Of a stretch of DNA of 64,000 nt, positions 25,980 to 35,513 are shown in pieces; within the stretch, counting starts at the first letter, position 1; every line of letters begins with the position of its first letter. The notes beneath the pieces were generated by a model. That model saw only the letters and a list, made by a program, of their open reading frames with translations. It searched no databases and was not told the DNA's origin. The position numbers and the translations under genes were made by a program. Location: assembly GCF_000374125.1 (NCBI RefSeq), contig NZ_KB893625.1, positions 879,961 through 943,960 of the forward strand, given 5' to 3'. This DNA comes from Niabella aurantiaca DSM 17617 (GTDB taxonomy: Bacteria; Bacteroidota; Bacteroidia; Chitinophagales; Chitinophagaceae).

Positions 25980-28805
25980 ATGCTAAACAATCGTATAAAA
26001 ATATTCCTCATTTTGATCGGATGCGCCTGGTGCATTCCGGTAAATGGTCAGGCAACGGCCGGCAAGGATTTTAAAATTGTTTCAAAAGGGCGGGTATATC
26101 ATTTTAAACCGGATTTTGTTGTTCTTTACAATGAAAAGGATCCGGAGCTGGCGTTAAAGCCCGCCGGAATAAAAAAGGTATCCTATAATGTTCCTACCTG
26201 GAAGGTGACCAGCGACAGCCTGGCGGATTACCAGCAGAAGGATGTAAGCAAAACGGTTGCGGGAGATGGGTTTGATGATAAGATCTTAAGAGGCGCCCGG
26301 CAGCGCAGGACGGCGAATATTTATCATGCGGGAACAAGCTATTTTATCACGGCAAAGACCATTACAGATACCCGGGACACGGTTGCGTTTATTTTTCCCG
26401 AGCATCCGGTGTTTACATTAAAAGCATGGATCCTCAAGAAAAGCCTGCCATATCCGCAAATACATTTTTTGCTGATCCCGAAGAAAGATGGATTTTACAG
26501 TGTAGGCTATACCGGTGCTCCTGCTTTCCGGATAAACCAGGTCGATGAATTGTGGCAGCCGCTAATATGGACGGAAAAACGGGCGCCTCAGCAGCCCTAC
26601 CTTACACCTTCGTTTATGGCCACCATACCGTCTACCCTTGTAAATGACGGGTACAACTCGATAGGGGTCATGGCCGATTCAAAATATTTGCCGTTTCAAC
26701 CATTGCCGCTGCTGACCAATAGCCAGTTTGGAATCGCGCTCGTCAATTTCAGGTCATTATTGCAGCCGCAGGTATTTGCTCCCATCCCCGGAGGCTTCAA
26801 CTCCAAAATGACGACAGGCAACCGGTTTGGTTTTTCTATGAATCTGGTGGTAGAGCCATCCGGCATTACCGGTGCGTACGAGCAGATAGCCAAAAAGGAT
26901 CTGGGTTTCAGGGACTATCGCACCAATGCTACTGTTTCCATGAATACCACTTTGGATAATCTGGTTGATTACTCTAAAACACACTTCGCGTGGTTTATCG
27001 ATAGCCTGAAAGGGTTTGCCTATTCCACTGACGTTCCCGGGGCGGTAAAAAATGTTTCGAGCCTGAACCCACTTGAACTATCCATTGTCCGGGATGATAA
27101 GGAAATGTTTGAAAAACGTGCGTATCCATTAATGGAATTTATGCTGTCGCGGGAAAAATTCCTGTTTGCGCTGGACAGTACTCAGAAGATTCAGTCGCCT
27201 TCAAGAAAATTAAGAGGGCCGATCGCACCGCTTTCGGAGCTGGAGGTGTTGTACAATGTCTTTGGCAGGAATAATTCCTTTTACCCGGAAATGGCCAAAA
27301 AGGAATTTAACAGCTCCCGTATCCGCAACCTGGATGAGAAACAAAAAGGAAAGAACTGGGTAAATGCATTGTTCCTTTTTAAAATGACCGGCGATACGGC
27401 GTATCTGCGTTTAAGCAGAGAGCTGGCAGATATTTATTTGAAGCTGCGCGTGGACAAAAGAATTGAACAGTTCGGAGATCCCATGGCCAGCAGTAACTTT
27501 TTCTGGCCAACGTTTACCAATAACTGGTCGGCGCTGCTGGAATTGTATGAGCTGACGGGAGACGGCCGGTACCTGGCGGCCGCCCACGACGGTGCCCGGC
27601 ATTATACCCTCTTTACCTGGATGGTTCCAAAGATCCCGGATAGCCAGATCACGGTAAATAAAGGCGGAAAAGCGCCGATGTACTGGTACCTGAAATCAAA
27701 GGGGCATCATCAGATGTATTATCCAGAAGAGCAGGTGCCCGCATGGCGGCTCTCAGAGATCGGGCTTACTCCGGAGTCATCCGGCACATCCACCGGGCAT
27801 AGGGGTATTTTTATGTCGACCTATGCGCCCTGGCTGCTGAGGATCGGCTATTATACAAAAGATTCCTTTCTGATGAATGTGGCAAAGGCTGCGATTGTTG
27901 GCCGTTCAGAAAGCTTTCCGGGTTACCACATCAACACGGAAAGAACAACGGCCTATGAGAAGAAAGATTTTCCGCTGCATGAGCACAAAGATCAAAGCGT
28001 AAACTCTTTTCATTACAATCATATACTGCCTATGGCATCTATATTTATCGATTACCTTGTTTCCGATGCCTTTGTAAAAAGCCAGGGGAAGATCGATTTT
28101 CCCAATGAATACATAGAAGCCTATGCCTACATGCAAAATAAGATGTATGGAACGCAAAAAGGGAAGTTCTTTCAATCGGAAGGTGTGCAATTGTGGATGC
28201 CTGCACGGTTGCTGCGCATCGGCGATATCGCTTTAAACTATATCAGCGCAAAAAAAGGCGATACCCTTTTCCTGGCGTTTATGAACCAGTCGGCAAAAAC
28301 GGTAACGACCGATGTTACGGTGAATCCTTCACTGGCGGTGTTGTCCGGTAGAAGATCCATCCGTCAACTTACCCCTTCTGCAGGGCAGCTGCCGGTCAAA
28401 GACAGTACGTTCCGGGTTGCCGTCGCCCCGGGTGGTTTGGCTGCCGTTGCCATTGCAGGCGCCCGGTTACAAACAAGCTTTCAGGACCTGATCCTTGAAA
28501 ACAAAAAGGACAGGAGAAGCGACTATGCGCTGATCCGCGAAGGCGATGCCCGGGCTTTGTTATTTAAACTGGGCGCTTACGAGCAGCGGTTATTTGTGTT
28601 TCTGCAGGAAGATGACACAAAATGGAAGAAGGTCCGGTTGGTATATACGGTAAAGGGGGAAAAAGAAAAGGTGATGGATAAAAATGAGTACCCGTTCGAG
28701 TTTACGGCTCCCGTAGGAAAGGATAAGTCGGTCCGGTTCCATCTGGAGTTAACGGACCGTACCGGCAAAACGACACGGTCAAAAAGGGTGGTGTTGGGTG
28801 AATGA
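25980..28805 (+). CDS. Large secreted protein, paralogue 3 of the unassigned putative glycan-active family
   Basis: 941 residues, signal peptide ending near VNGQ (24). Layout matches the other two: beta-rich N-terminal half, helical domain from about 430 (ALFLFKMTGDTAYLRLSREL, ALLELYELTGDGRYLAAAHD), then C-terminal beta segments. The shared W-x-[IVL]-S-x-x-G-L-x-x-E motif is at 589-599 (Glu599) and is followed by LLRIGYYTKDSF and GRSESFPGYH, which aligns with GRFTNYPGYY in paralogue 2. A His-rich stretch (FPLHEHKDQ, FHYNHILP) could bind metal or substrate. Gap to the GH97 gene is 13 bases. Activity not known. Confidence 0.7.
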   Translation: MLNNRIKIFLILIGCAWCIPVNGQATAGKDFKIVSKGRVYHFKPDFVVLYNEKDPELALKPAGIKKVSYNVPTWKVTSDSLADYQQKDVSKTVAGDGFDDKILRGARQRRTANIYHAGTSYFITAKTITDTRDTVAFIFPEHPVFTLKAWILKKSLPYPQIHFLLIPKKDGFYSVGYTGAPAFRINQVDELWQPLIWTEKRAPQQPYLTPSFMATIPSTLVNDGYNSIGVMADSKYLPFQPLPLLTNSQFGIALVNFRSLLQPQVFAPIPGGFNSKMTTGNRFGFSMNLVVEPSGITGAYEQIAKKDLGFRDYRTNATVSMNTTLDNLVDYSKTHFAWFIDSLKGFAYSTDVPGAVKNVSSLNPLELSIVRDDKEMFEKRAYPLMEFMLSREKFLFALDSTQKIQSPSRKLRGPIAPLSELEVLYNVFGRNNSFYPEMAKKEFNSSRIRNLDEKQKGKNWVNALFLFKMTGDTAYLRLSRELADIYLKLRVDKRIEQFGDPMASSNFFWPTFTNNWSALLELYELTGDGRYLAAAHDGARHYTLFTWMVPKIPDSQITVNKGGKAPMYWYLKSKGHHQMYYPEEQVPAWRLSEIGLTPESSGTSTGHRGIFMSTYAPWLLRIGYYTKDSFLMNVAKAAIVGRSESFPGYHINTERTTAYEKKDFPLHEHKDQSVNSFHYNHILPMASIFIDYLVSDAFVKSQGKIDFPNEYIEAYAYMQNKMYGTQKGKFFQSEGVQLWMPARLLRIGDIALNYISAKKGDTLFLAFMNQSAKTVTTDVTVNPSLAVLSGRRSIRQLTPSAGQLPVKDSTFRVAVAPGGLAAVAIAGARLQTSFQDLILENKKDRRSDYALIREGDARALLFKLGAYEQRLFVFLQEDDTKWKKVRLVYTVKGEKEKVMDKNEYPFEFTAPVGKDKSVRFHLELTDRTGKTTRSKRVVLGE

Positions 28806-28818
28806 TTGATAAAAGAAA

Positions 28819-30747
28819 ATGAATATAAAATTTATCATCGTATTTGTATGCAGCCTTCTTTGTAAGGCTGGGTGGGGGAGCATAAAAGACCTCGTCCTGG
28901 AAAGCCCGTCTTCCGGGTTGCAGGTTCATGTGTTTCAAAAGGAAGGCAACGGCTGCTTTTATTCGGTGTTTTTGGATAAAAAGCAGGTGCTGCTTCCTTC
29001 AGCGCTGGGCATTACGGTGTCCGGAAAATCGTTGCTCGATCCTTCGGCGCCGGTAACCCTTCTTGGCAGCCGCGCGGTGATAGAGCCTTTGTCCCTGCTT
29101 AAGAATCATTTCAGAACACAAAACGTCCTGTATAAAAAGTATCGGGTGGGCATCGGCCGGCAGGTCATAGAGTTTGCGGTGTTTGACCAGGGATGTGCCT
29201 TCCGGTATCAATTGCCCAAAGGAACGCAACGGATAACCGGGGAGCAAACCGAGTTTGTTTTGAACGGCGATGAACGGGTCTGGTTTTTTGAGCGGACAAA
29301 TGCATGGAAGCTGAAGTCTTATGCAGGCCTGTGGATGCAAACCCGCTGGGACAGCCTTGACCGGATCTCGCCCGGTGGCCCGGTACAGGGAAAGCCGGTT
29401 GTGGTACAGTTAAAACAGGGCGGGTATCTGTTTATTGCAGAAGCCGGTTTATATGATTTCAGCGGAATGCGCTTAACAGCCAAGCAGAACGGGCTTTCGG
29501 TGAACTTTACTGAAGGCACGCAGGGATTTACGGTAAACCATAAAGCGGCGGCCTACACCCCGTGGCGGGTCATTGGCATAGCAGCAGATCTTAATACGCT
29601 GGTGCATCAACCGATGATCGCGGCGTTGAACGAGCCGCCTGACCCGTCATTGTACCCCGAAACGGATTATATAAAGCCAGGCAAGGCTGCCTGGAGCTGG
29701 ATCAGCAGGGATGCCCGTTACCTGGATCCTGAATCTGAAGAACGGATCATTGATGCGGCCGCTGAGCTGAATTATCAATATACGCTGATCGATGACGGCT
29801 GGGAAACCAGGTGGCAGCCCAAGTGGGATGTATTGAAGGAATTGGTTGACTATGCAAAGGCGGCAAAAATGGGCGTATGGGTGTGGAAAGATTCAAAGCA
29901 GCTGAAAGATACGCTCTATCGTAACCGGTTCCTTGATACCTTACACCGGCTGGGTGTGGCGGGTATCAAACTGGATTTTATGAACAGTGAAGCAAAGAAG
30001 CTGATCGATTTTGAAATAGATTTTTTAAAGGCTGCAGCAAGAAGAAGGTTAATGGTCAACTTTCATGGATGCCACGCTTCTACGGGCGAGTACCGCTCTT
30101 TTCCCAATGAGCTGACACGGGAAGGCATCCGGGGCATGGAGCTCAATATTATGAATGAGCCCATCCCGGCCTGGCATAATGCTGCCCTGCCATTTACAAG
30201 GTTTATAACCGGACCGGCAGACTATACTCCGGCCTTTTTTTCGAACCGGGGGGCAACGACACTTACGCATCAATTGGCCCTGCTTTATCTGTACGATTCA
30301 CCCCTCCAGTGTATTGCAGAAAATCCCATAAAATTATTGAACGATAACCGGTATAAACCGGTCCTGCCCTTACTCAAACAATTGCGCACGACCTGGGACA
30401 GTACGCTCGTATTGACCGGAAGTAAAATTGGCGCGTGTGCGATCATCGCAAGGAAAGACGGGCATGATTGGTACGTTGCGGGTATCAATGGCCTTACAGA
30501 AAAAAATGAACAGCTGCTTGACCTGTCCTTCCTGCAGCGTTTTTCAGATTATTCCGCAACACTGATTACCGATGGGGACAGTTGTTTTAACCGTGAGTTT
30601 GTCCGGCCGGAACAGCTTCATAAAAAGCGGATTGCCCTGCTTCCCGCGGGCGGATTTGTTCTTTATTTGAGAAGGACCGCCAGGGGGCGGGCAGCGGCGT
30701 TTCATAGGGGCGATCAAAATTATAACATCGTAGAAAATAAAAAATGA
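28819..30747 (+). CDS. Glycoside hydrolase family 97 protein (likely retaining alpha-galactosidase type)
   Basis: 642 residues with a signal peptide (to about KAGWG). The N-terminal beta-supersandwich (about 25-280) precedes a TIM barrel with GH97 landmarks WSWISRD, YTLIDDGWE, VWVWKDS, GIKLDFMNS and NFHGCHASTGEYRSFPNELT. GH97 splits into inverting alpha-glucosidases (catalytic Glu) and retaining alpha-galactosidases (Asp nucleophile). Here Asp386 in KLDF and Glu441 in RGMEL sit as expected for the retaining group, so alpha-galactosidase is favoured, though alpha-glucosidase is possible. It would trim oligosaccharides in the periplasm. It is followed by the FAD protein gene after 4 bases. Confidence 0.88.
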   Translation: MNIKFIIVFVCSLLCKAGWGSIKDLVLESPSSGLQVHVFQKEGNGCFYSVFLDKKQVLLPSALGITVSGKSLLDPSAPVTLLGSRAVIEPLSLLKNHFRTQNVLYKKYRVGIGRQVIEFAVFDQGCAFRYQLPKGTQRITGEQTEFVLNGDERVWFFERTNAWKLKSYAGLWMQTRWDSLDRISPGGPVQGKPVVVQLKQGGYLFIAEAGLYDFSGMRLTAKQNGLSVNFTEGTQGFTVNHKAAAYTPWRVIGIAADLNTLVHQPMIAALNEPPDPSLYPETDYIKPGKAAWSWISRDARYLDPESEERIIDAAAELNYQYTLIDDGWETRWQPKWDVLKELVDYAKAAKMGVWVWKDSKQLKDTLYRNRFLDTLHRLGVAGIKLDFMNSEAKKLIDFEIDFLKAAARRRLMVNFHGCHASTGEYRSFPNELTREGIRGMELNIMNEPIPAWHNAALPFTRFITGPADYTPAFFSNRGATTLTHQLALLYLYDSPLQCIAENPIKLLNDNRYKPVLPLLKQLRTTWDSTLVLTGSKIGACAIIARKDGHDWYVAGINGLTEKNEQLLDLSFLQRFSDYSATLITDGDSCFNREFVRPEQLHKKRIALLPAGGFVLYLRRTARGRAAAFHRGDQNYNIVENKK

Positions 30748-30751
30748 AGAT

Positions 30752-33034
30752 ATGATACGTAGCGGTCATGAATTTAAGCGGGCATTGAAAAGTGAATTTC
30801 TTAACACGGACCTCGCCATAGTGGGCGGTGGCATGTCCGGCATATGCGCCGCAATAACCGCGGCAAGGCAGGGGCTGAAGGTAACCCTGGTGCAGGACCG
30901 GCCGGTATTGGGCGGCAATGCATCCAGTGAAGTGCGGTTATGGATGCTGGGGGCCACCTCGCATATGGGCAATAACAACCGGTGGAGCCGGGAAGGCGGG
31001 GTGATCGATGAGATCCTGGTAGAAAATATGTACCGGAACCCAGAAGGCAACCCGGTGATCCTGGATATGATCCTGCTGGATAAAGTGACCCGGGAAAAAA
31101 ACATTACTTTATTGCTGAATACCGCCGTGTATGCGATAGAGAAAACGGATGCGGATTCCATTAAGGAGATAAAAGCCTTCTGCAGCCAGAATTCAACAGA
31201 GTACGCCATCAACGCACCGTTGTTTTGTGATGCATCCGGCGATGGGGTCCTGGGCTTTCTGTCCGGCGCGGCCTTCCGGATGGGCGCAGAATCGAGAGAT
31301 GAGTTTCATGAGCTGATGGCTCCTGATGCTGCTTATGGTGAGCTGCTCGGACATTCTTTATATTTCTATAGCAAAGACACCGGGCGGCCGGTTACGTTCA
31401 TACCACCGGCATTTGCTGTTGATGTACAAAAGGAGATCCCCCGTTTTAAGAGCTTCAATGCTAAAGAGCATGGCTGTAAGCTGTGGTGGGTGGAGCATGG
31501 CGGCCGGCTGGATACCGTTCATGATACCGAAAAAATAAAATGGGAGCTGTGGAAAGTGATCTATGGCGTATGGGATTATATCAAGAACTCCGGCAATTTT
31601 CCCGAAGCGGAAAACCTGACGCTGGAATGGGTGGGCATGATCCCGGGCAAACGGGAGAGCCGGAGGTTTGAAGGAGACTATATGCTGGCCCAACCCGACC
31701 TGATCGGGCAAAAAGTGCACAATGATGCGGTAGCCTACGGCGGCTGGTCGATCGACTTGCATCCGGCTGACGGGGTCTTCAGTGAGCGCCCTCCCTGCAA
31801 CCAATGGCATAGCAAGGGCATTTTTCAGATACCCTATCGCTGCTATTACAGCCGCAACATCAACAATTTATTTATAGCCGGCCGCATCATCAGTGTAAGC
31901 CATGTGGCTTTTGGCGCTACCCGTGTAATGGCTACCTGCGCCTATGGGGCCCAGGCCGTGGCGGTAGCGGCAGCGCTCTGCCTGAAGCATGGCAAACAGC
32001 CCGCGGAATTATACCGGCAGGGATATTTGCCCGAGCTTCAGCGTGAATTGATGAAAACCGGTCAATACATTCCCGGGGTATCCTTGCAGGATGAGCAGGA
32101 CCTGGCGAGGCGTGCGCAGCTTACAGGCAGTTCTGCCTTAAGATTTAATGGCTTCGACAGGAACCGGCTGCTGTTTAAACGGCTGACCGTTTCAGCGGCG
32201 CAGCTGCTGCCCCTGCCTGCCGGCAAAGTGCCGGTCTTCAGTCTCCCGGTCATTGCCGGCGCAGCAACCACTTTAAACGCAACCTTGCGCAGCAGCAGCA
32301 GAACAGGAAACTTTACCCCTGATGTAATACTTGCTGCCAGGGACATACCGCTCAATGCGGGACAGCAGGAGACCCGGATCGATTTTGAAACAACCCTCGA
32401 TAAAGCGCAGTATGTATTTGTTTGCTTCGGGTTAAATGAGACCGTGGAGCTTGGATATTCGGAACAGCGCATAACCGGTTTGCTGTCGGTGTTTAACGGG
32501 GTGAATAAAGCGGTTTCCAATAATGGTAAGCAGGTGGCACCGGAACATTCGGGAGCCGATTCCTTTGAGTTCTGGTGTCCGCAGCGGAGGCCGGAGGGGC
32601 AAAACCTGGCGTTGGAGCTTTCGGATCCCGTTGCGGTCTTTGGGGCAGATAATTTATTGAACGGAACAGACCGCCCTGTTGCCGGGCCCAATGCATGGGT
32701 GGCCGATATACGGGATCCCGCCCCTTATGTGGAGCTGAGCTGGAATGAAGCGCAGCCGGTTAAGAAAATTAACCTGATATTTGATGCCGATACAGACCAT
32801 GCTATGGAGTCGGTATTGATGACGCACCCGGAAACAGTGATGCCTTTCTGTGTCCGCAATTATTATATAGAAGATGATCAGGGTCGGGTCCTGTATGAAA
32901 AGAAAGGGAACTATCAGACAAGGAATGAAGTGCTGTTCGATCACCCGGTACCGACAAAAAAACTAAAGATCGTTTTTGAACATCCGTCTTCTGATGTTCC
33001 GGCTTCTTTGTTCGCGATCAGGTGTTATGCATAA
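30752..33034 (+). CDS. Cytoplasmic FAD-dependent oxidoreductase (PF12831-type)
   Basis: 760 residues without a signal peptide, so cytoplasmic. FAD-binding start LAIVGGGMSGICAAITAARQ with GGGMSG at 25-30, then VLGGNASSEVRLWMLGAT, which is typical of the 'FAD dependent oxidoreductase' family PF12831 found in many Bacteroidota and planctomycete glycan loci. A second FAD segment is NLFIAGRIISVSHVAFGATR with VMATCAYGAQAVAVAAAL. The last 130 residues look like an F5/8C-type beta-sandwich (PYVELSWNEAQPVKKINLIF). Presumably it oxidises or rearranges a sugar taken up by the locus. The substrate is unknown. Confidence 0.85.
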   Translation: MIRSGHEFKRALKSEFLNTDLAIVGGGMSGICAAITAARQGLKVTLVQDRPVLGGNASSEVRLWMLGATSHMGNNNRWSREGGVIDEILVENMYRNPEGNPVILDMILLDKVTREKNITLLLNTAVYAIEKTDADSIKEIKAFCSQNSTEYAINAPLFCDASGDGVLGFLSGAAFRMGAESRDEFHELMAPDAAYGELLGHSLYFYSKDTGRPVTFIPPAFAVDVQKEIPRFKSFNAKEHGCKLWWVEHGGRLDTVHDTEKIKWELWKVIYGVWDYIKNSGNFPEAENLTLEWVGMIPGKRESRRFEGDYMLAQPDLIGQKVHNDAVAYGGWSIDLHPADGVFSERPPCNQWHSKGIFQIPYRCYYSRNINNLFIAGRIISVSHVAFGATRVMATCAYGAQAVAVAAALCLKHGKQPAELYRQGYLPELQRELMKTGQYIPGVSLQDEQDLARRAQLTGSSALRFNGFDRNRLLFKRLTVSAAQLLPLPAGKVPVFSLPVIAGAATTLNATLRSSSRTGNFTPDVILAARDIPLNAGQQETRIDFETTLDKAQYVFVCFGLNETVELGYSEQRITGLLSVFNGVNKAVSNNGKQVAPEHSGADSFEFWCPQRRPEGQNLALELSDPVAVFGADNLLNGTDRPVAGPNAWVADIRDPAPYVELSWNEAQPVKKINLIFDADTDHAMESVLMTHPETVMPFCVRNYYIEDDQGRVLYEKKGNYQTRNEVLFDHPVPTKKLKIVFEHPSSDVPASLFAIRCYA

Positions 33035-33146
33035 AAGTGGTTGCGGCTGCGTGGGGAAAAAATGACCGTTGCAGCTGCGCACCAAAAACAGAAAAATTAT
33101 CCGTGCCGGTAACGATCGGGACGATAAGCCATAAATAGTTGAAGTT

Positions 33147-34811
33147 ATGATAGATACAGCCGTAGTCATTGTTTTTTCGGTTTTTATATTGCTGGTGGGC
33201 ATCAGTTTTTCCCGCACGGGAAGAAATTTGAAATCCTTTTTTGCGGGAGGAGAATCCGTGCCCTGGTTCATAGGAGGGCTGTCCCTGTTCATGAGCTTCT
33301 TTTCGGCCGGTACTTTTGTGGCCTGGGGCGCCATTGCCTATCAGCACGGCTGGGTGGCGGTTACGATCCAGTGGACGATGTGCATCGGAGCCCTGGTTAC
33401 CGGTCTGTACCTGGCCCCCAAATGGAAGGCAACGGGTAATCTTACCGCCGCGGAGTTTATAAAAGAGCGGTTGGGCAGCAAGGTGCAGAAAAGCTTTATT
33501 TATATCTTCACCATTGTATCCGTATTCATCAAGGGGTCTGTATTGTATTCGGTGGCCAAACTGGTATCTGCATCGCTGGGTTATCCGCTCATACCCGTTA
33601 CGATCGTATTGGGCATACTGATGATCTCCTATACGGCTGTCGGCGGATTATGGGCGGTTATGGTCACCGATATCTTACAGTTTGTAGTATTGACGGCAGC
33701 GGTGATCATCATCATCCCCCTGGTTTTTAAAGAAGCGGGGGGCGTACAGCATTTTATTGATAAGGTGCCGGACGATTTTTTTCATATGGTCAATGGTGAA
33801 TACACCTGGTGGTTCATCATCGCCTTTGCTATTTATCATATCTTTTATATCGGCGGAAACTGGACCTTTGTGCAGCGATATACCAGTGTAGACACGCCAA
33901 AAGCTGCTTCCAAAGTGGCCTATCTATTTGCCGCATTATATATTTTAAGTCCCATCATCTGGATGCTGCCGCCAATGGTCTATCAGTCGATCAATCCGGG
34001 TCTTACCGGGCTGGACACCGAAAATGCCTACATCATGGTCTGCAAGCAGGTATTGCCGGTGGGCTTATTGGGACTGATGTTAACGGGGATGTATTTTTCG
34101 ACCTCCGCTTCCGCCAATACGGCCCTCAACGTAGTATCCGCAGTGTTCACCAACGATATCTACAAAGGCTCCATCAACCCCAACGCCAGCGATAAAAAAC
34201 TGATGTTCGTGGCCCGGGCTTCGTCCTGGTTCTTCGGGATCTTTATGATCCTGATCGCCCTGGGTGTACCGTATATCGGCGGTATTGTGGAGTTTACCTT
34301 AAGTGTGGGCGCCATAACAGGAGGGCCTTTGTTGCTTCCGCCTATCTGGGCACTGTTTTCAAAAAAGCTGACCGGTAAAGCAACGATCTACATAACGATC
34401 ATTTCACTGGCGGTAAATCTTTTGTTCAAGATGGTGATCCCATTCATAAACGGGTACAAGCTCTCCCGGGGTAATGAAATGCTGCTGGGGGTGTTGTTGC
34501 CTTTATTGTTGTTGCTGGTTTATGAGTTTATGATCAATAAAAAGAGCGGAGCCAGCCAGGAGTATATCGATTACCAGCGGTATAAGGCCGGCAAGAAAGC
34601 ACATGCAACACAGATCAGCGCAGAAGAGCAGCAGGCGATCAAAGCACAGAACCGGTTCGGGTTAAAGATGATCGCATTTTCGTTGATGTTCATCGCCGTT
34701 CTTTTGCTCGTACTCGCCTTCATTACATCGAAAGGCAACGGATTGGTGACCGTTATAGCAATTGCTGTTATGCTGGGTGCTGTCATACCCTGGCGGGCTG
34801 CAAAGAAGTAG
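33147..34811 (+). CDS. Sodium/solute symporter (SSS family)
   Basis: 554 residues with about 13 membrane helices. SSS-family features: FFAGGESVPWFIGGLSLFMS in helices 1-2, YTAVGGLWAVMVTDILQFVV, and a TSASANTALNVVSAVFTNDI segment. The C-terminal end adds one or two helices after a charged loop. It is the final gene of the PUL-A direction (112-base gap after the FAD gene) and likely imports the released sugar across the inner membrane with Na+. Because the sialic acid genes follow, sialate transport is also possible; SSS members do carry sialic acid in some bacteria. Confidence 0.9.
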   Translation: MIDTAVVIVFSVFILLVGISFSRTGRNLKSFFAGGESVPWFIGGLSLFMSFFSAGTFVAWGAIAYQHGWVAVTIQWTMCIGALVTGLYLAPKWKATGNLTAAEFIKERLGSKVQKSFIYIFTIVSVFIKGSVLYSVAKLVSASLGYPLIPVTIVLGILMISYTAVGGLWAVMVTDILQFVVLTAAVIIIIPLVFKEAGGVQHFIDKVPDDFFHMVNGEYTWWFIIAFAIYHIFYIGGNWTFVQRYTSVDTPKAASKVAYLFAALYILSPIIWMLPPMVYQSINPGLTGLDTENAYIMVCKQVLPVGLLGLMLTGMYFSTSASANTALNVVSAVFTNDIYKGSINPNASDKKLMFVARASSWFFGIFMILIALGVPYIGGIVEFTLSVGAITGGPLLLPPIWALFSKKLTGKATIYITIISLAVNLLFKMVIPFINGYKLSRGNEMLLGVLLPLLLLLVYEFMINKKSGASQEYIDYQRYKAGKKAHATQISAEEQQAIKAQNRFGLKMIAFSLMFIAVLLLVLAFITSKGNGLVTVIAIAVMLGAVIPWRAAKK

Positions 34812-34957
34812 ATGCTTTGGGAGGTTTTTTTAACCGCGAGGAACGCGAGGCAACCGGTTCGCAGCAAAATTTTAAAGGGATGCCGATTACATATTGCGGA
34901 AAACGAGTCGCTGCGCCCGCAGCTCCTTTGCAGCTCCGCGGGAAACATTACCAGATC
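34812..34957. terminator. Gap between converging genes, possible hairpins
   Basis: The 146 bases between the symporter and the opposing NTF2-like gene contain GC-rich self-complementary text (GCTGCGCCCGCAGC at about 34910-34923 and GCAGCTCCGCGGG after it). It is the natural end point of two converging transcripts. No clear T-run was seen, so this is a weak call. Confidence 0.25.
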
Positions 34958-35332
34958 TTATTTCTCTAAATCAGATTCCGTATGCATGGCACAGAGCCAG
35001 TTATCGTTTTCCTTTACCCAGGTTGAGGTGCAGGCGCATTTGAAGGAAGAGCGCTGTTCTCTCACAACATATTCCAATTCGATCAGGTAAGCGATCATTG
35101 CCATGCAGTCATTGATCGTTTGGGATTGGGCGTCGGAAATATCCAGGATCTTCAGTTGCCTGCCTTCCCCGGAATCGAACATTTTTTTAAAAGAAGCTTC
35201 ATCTACGGTTCTTACACCATTTTTGCCGGCTACGATACAGGGAAAGCGGGTAAGGCTTTTTACGGTGTCAAAGTTGTGATGTTCCATTGCTTCCCAGTAT
35301 TTTTTTTCAAGTTCCAGAATTTGAGTTTCCAT
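34958..35332 (-). CDS. NTF2-like/DUF4440-type small protein
   Basis: 124 residues from the ATG at 35332 (METQILELEKKYWEAMEHHN); a longer frame to 35431 would add a low-complexity N-terminus and is not favoured. The pattern of an N-terminal helix, VKSLTRFPCIVAGKNGVRTV, a short middle, and a C-terminal TSTWVKENDNWLCAMHTESD is that of NTF2-like proteins such as DUF4440. These fold as cone-shaped ligand-binding or enzyme scaffolds. It lies on the opposite strand between the symporter and regulator genes, so it is not part of either sugar operon. Confidence 0.7.
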   Translation of the reverse strand: METQILELEKKYWEAMEHHNFDTVKSLTRFPCIVAGKNGVRTVDEASFKKMFDSGEGRQLKILDISDAQSQTINDCMAMIAYLIELEYVVREQRSSFKCACTSTWVKENDNWLCAMHTESDLEK

Positions 35333-35466
35333 AAAGTTTTTGTTTAGGGTATGGAGCACAAATATTGCTCCAAACAGAAGAGGGCCTGAATGCCGGCCCC
35401 TGTTGATCCCGGGGTTTTCCGGGCCAGGCACCGGCCAGGGCGGGGAATATTTTTGATCGGAAAATG

Positions 35467-35505
35467 TTTGCCGAGGAATTTTTATTAGTATTATTGTGCT
35501 ACAAT
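35467..35505 (+). promoter_or_regulatory. Putative promoter and operator of the FCD-GntR regulator
   Basis: TTTG (35467-35470) and TATTATTG (35489-35496, one mismatch to TAnnTTTG) are spaced 18 bases apart. Overlapping the end is the palindrome ATTGT-GCT-ACAAT (35493-35505), 8 bases before the ATG. Its CTACAA half-site also occurs in the operators near 42.98 and 43.18 kb, which suggests autoregulation. Confidence 0.45.
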
Positions 35506-35513
35506 ATTAAATA

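Noticed and set aside
33035..33146. Hairpin terminator after the FAD gene
   Set aside because: The GCGGCTGCG / GCAGCTGCG text is a direct, not an inverted, repeat and lacks a T-run.
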